From: Nematostella vectensis
Lineage: Eukaryota; Cnidaria; Anthozoa; Actiniaria; Edwardsiidae
Direction of reading: 5' to 3'
Length of the DNA stretch: 64,000 nt
Assembly: GCF_932526225.1 (NCBI RefSeq)
Contig: NC_064039.1
Location: forward strand, 6,647,001 to 6,711,000
Both the position numbers and the translations under genes were made by a program. Numbering within the stretch: position 1 is the first letter of the stretch; every line of letters starts with the position of its first letter. This document shows positions 61,807 to 64,000 of this stretch, in pieces. The notes below the pieces were generated by a model. That model was not told the origin of the DNA, ran no database searches, and worked only from the letters and a program-made list of their open reading frames with translations.

Positions 61807-63889
61807 GTAAGGGTATAGATGAAGATCTGCCCGGGATAACCCCACTACTTTAGAGCTGTCAGCCAGTTAGATACAGATTCAAGGAATTTGGTATGCAAAT
61901 GCGTGCAGTGTACACAAATCGTATTTATAAACATGGACTTGATCGCTTTTAATGAATTCTCTCATTCAATCCTTCTGTTCCGTTCGCCGCTACTTTACAC
62001 TAAGCCTAAAGTTTACTTTTTAGAACTAAATCCCTGAATTTCACATCTAAGTACATTTATGTTACTTATTAACTGAAGCCTTTCCTGTTTCCAACACTTT
62101 CAAATAACGCATTGTCTACCCCATTCTAGGGTTGTTTGGTCCAGTCTCTTTGTTCTTCGTTGACTTGTCTCTACTGCAAATATTTTCAAACAAAATCGGC
62201 TTTACTATGTGCTCAACACGTGTGTCATTTGGGTGCTCGTAAAAAGACATCCTTGACTCATTAACTCAACTCGAGACGTGCATCAAACTGAACCCTTTAC
62301 ATCCGACGAGGCCAATTGCCTGATATCACTCAGAGACTGCGCGTTTGTTATTAACACCTCACTACATTTCGCGCTTTTTTCATTTTTTTTTTACGTTTTT
62401 ACCGACAAATGAGCAATGAACCGCACAATTCATCGACCCCTAAACCAATTCAGATATTAAGCTTATTGATTAGACACAAAGATAAGGCAAGTATTCATGC
62501 GCGAATTCTGAAGTTATCTCAGTAAATTTGATTTGTACGAAAGACAACACACGAACGGGTTGAATGATTTTTGGGATAAGTAAATGGTTACAAATTGGCT
62601 TTCGTGTTTCGTGATGGGTAATTAGTTAGGTATTGCGTTAGTTGTTTATCGGTAGTTAGTGGGCTGCATCCAATTATCGCGCGTCTGTTTTATCATCCAT
62701 TCATACCCTTTTTCTTCCCTAATTGACTTTAGTTTATCATATCTCTCGCGGCTCTTGTTCGTGAATAGGCCATCATCACTTTTCATTGTTTCAATTCTCA
62801 AAGACAGCCTGTTAAATGACAGAGCTACTTAAAAGTTCAGCAAACTTTTTTTTACTTCTCAGTATTCATTCGGAGGTTTAGCATAAAAGATTACCTCACT
62901 TAATGAGAATTTTGTTTATAAATCGGTCTTCAAGTATGCGCTTGGTTATTTGCAAATGGATTAGCTCTCTCTAACGAAAATACCTCTGAATTAAAATAAA
63001 AACGCTCCAGCAACATGAGATTATGATCACAGTGTGAAAATCACTTTGAGTGGGGTTCCCCCGATGACTAGATGCTAAAAACATTTTTATTAACGACTGT
63101 CGAACAATAAGCTCTTTCGTGCTCTGCCTCGAGTCATTGCCGGCAGACTCTGTTGGACGTCTTTGAATATCGCACTGAGTCTCTCATCCATACCTGTCTG
63201 TGACATTTTAGTTTTGCCTCTTTGTTTTAACAAATTATGGTTCTCTTAGAAACCCTTTTTGATAAAACAATGAAATCAACAATTTATTGGCGTAAGAACT
63301 CCACTTAGCCAGAGGATCTGGCTAAGTGCAGTTCTAAATAGGGGGAAAAATTTTTCTGACTCGTTTGTTTGATTATAGCCTTTTTTGGTCACAAATTTAA
63401 TTGCCCTTAGAAACCCTCCTTGATAAAACGATGAAATCACCAAACGTTAAGATTTTTAGTTGCTTTTTTTTCAGCGTTTTTAATCACTCATTTTACTCGT
63501 TCTTATCTTGCCGAATTTGTTTTCGTTTGAACGAGTGTCTTCAGTTTTTTATTGATCCTGTTTTATTATACCCGTATTCATACCACATGCTTCCCACAAT
63601 TAATGTAAGTAATAACTCGAGACTAGTCAAAACAGTATGTGTTTTAGCCATGAGGAGTTACTTGCGTTGGTCTAAATCGGTGCGGACGGCGTGAACTCCG
63701 CTGTCAACCGCGAGAACAACATTTCTTTGCCTATGACGAATCGAGAGATTTTTAGGCAATCCACCTCAGGGGAGGTGCGAAGATGTTTTTTTTTCCTTTT
63801 TTAAGTGCGCTGGCATTTCCAATCATAACGAACCCCATCGCCCCTCCACACACACACATACAAATGCTAAAATAACTTATATAGTATTA
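61807..63889 (+). other. Probable intron downstream of the signal-peptide exon
   Basis: No exon could be assigned. It includes two diverged copies of CTTAGAAACCCTYYTTGATA at 63244 and 63405, and a hairpin between them at 63296-63334. Confidence 0.35.
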
Positions 63890-64000
63890 ATGGTAATCGC
63901 TCCTCCCTCGATTAAGCGTCGTAATTGGGAAAAAAGCATACTGTACGAATCTCCCGACGAATACGAAAAAGATAGAGAAGTTAGTGAAGGCGTTGCTTAT
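63890..64000 (+). CDS. Open frame running off the right edge
   Basis: ATG at 63890 opens 37 codons to the window end, starting MVIAPPSIKRRNWEKS and continuing ILYESPDEYEKDREVSEG. The composition is protein-like and hydrophilic. It may be part of an exon, possibly of the gene starting at 61728. It is too short to identify. Confidence 0.25.
   Translation, partial: MVIAPPSIKRRNWEKSILYESPDEYEKDREVSEGVAY

Overview
This is an animal genome window, most likely from an anthozoan cnidarian such as a sea anemone (Nematostella-like). Genes are sparse and intron-containing, with GT-AG introns and AATAAA signals. Intergenic DNA is AT-rich and full of minisatellites, foldback elements and tetranucleotide-tailed LINE fragments. 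FGF, Sprouty, ARH3 and a cellular RNA-dependent RNA polymerase of the RNA-silencing type together fit Cnidaria better than vertebrates or insects. The species call is inference.

Layout: (1) 1-4.4 kb, no gene seen. (2) 4.5-14.6 kb, + strand, a complete FGF8-type ligand gene in five coding exons, two of them very short, giving a 301-residue preprotein. Its 6.8 kb last intron holds tandem repeats, a perfect 144-bp palindrome, a long (TA)n tract and a foldback element with poly-G/poly-C termini. (3) 15-27.9 kb, gene-poor, with a small transposon-like element, two large abutting minisatellites (15.9-17.8 kb), a strong G-quadruplex motif and a pogo-like element. (4) 27.9-28.8 kb, - strand, a single-exon Sprouty gene, the classical feedback antagonist of FGF receptor signalling. 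Its upstream DNA has a TATA-like box, a CCAAT box fused to an ETS site, and two more ETS cores. (5) 29-38.9 kb, no confident gene; a 189-bp unit repeated three times and a possible hairpin. (6) 39.0-42.0 kb, + strand, the catalytic part of an eukaryotic RdRP in two exons, with a 5'-truncated LINE in the intron. (7) 43.6-48.2 kb, a head-to-head pair: an unrecognised 275-residue intronless gene on - and a three-exon ARH3 ADP-ribosylhydrolase on +, sharing a 256-bp TATA-less region with a YY1-like site. (8) 49.9-51.5 kb, promoter-like DNA (X-box, YY1-like motif, TATA box, possible first exon) and a cloverleaf-capable sequence. (9) 52.1-54.0 kb, foldback elements and a 30-bp minisatellite with CACGTG in many copies and a 152-bp higher-order period. 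(10) 54-64 kb, a probable decayed coding frame at 57 kb, a convincing signal-peptide first exon at 61.7 kb whose gene runs out of the window, and an open frame at the right edge.

The most notable biology is an FGF ligand gene about 13 kb from a gene for its own pathway inhibitor, followed by an RNA-silencing RdRP. Families were assigned by reading conserved motifs. No database search was run.
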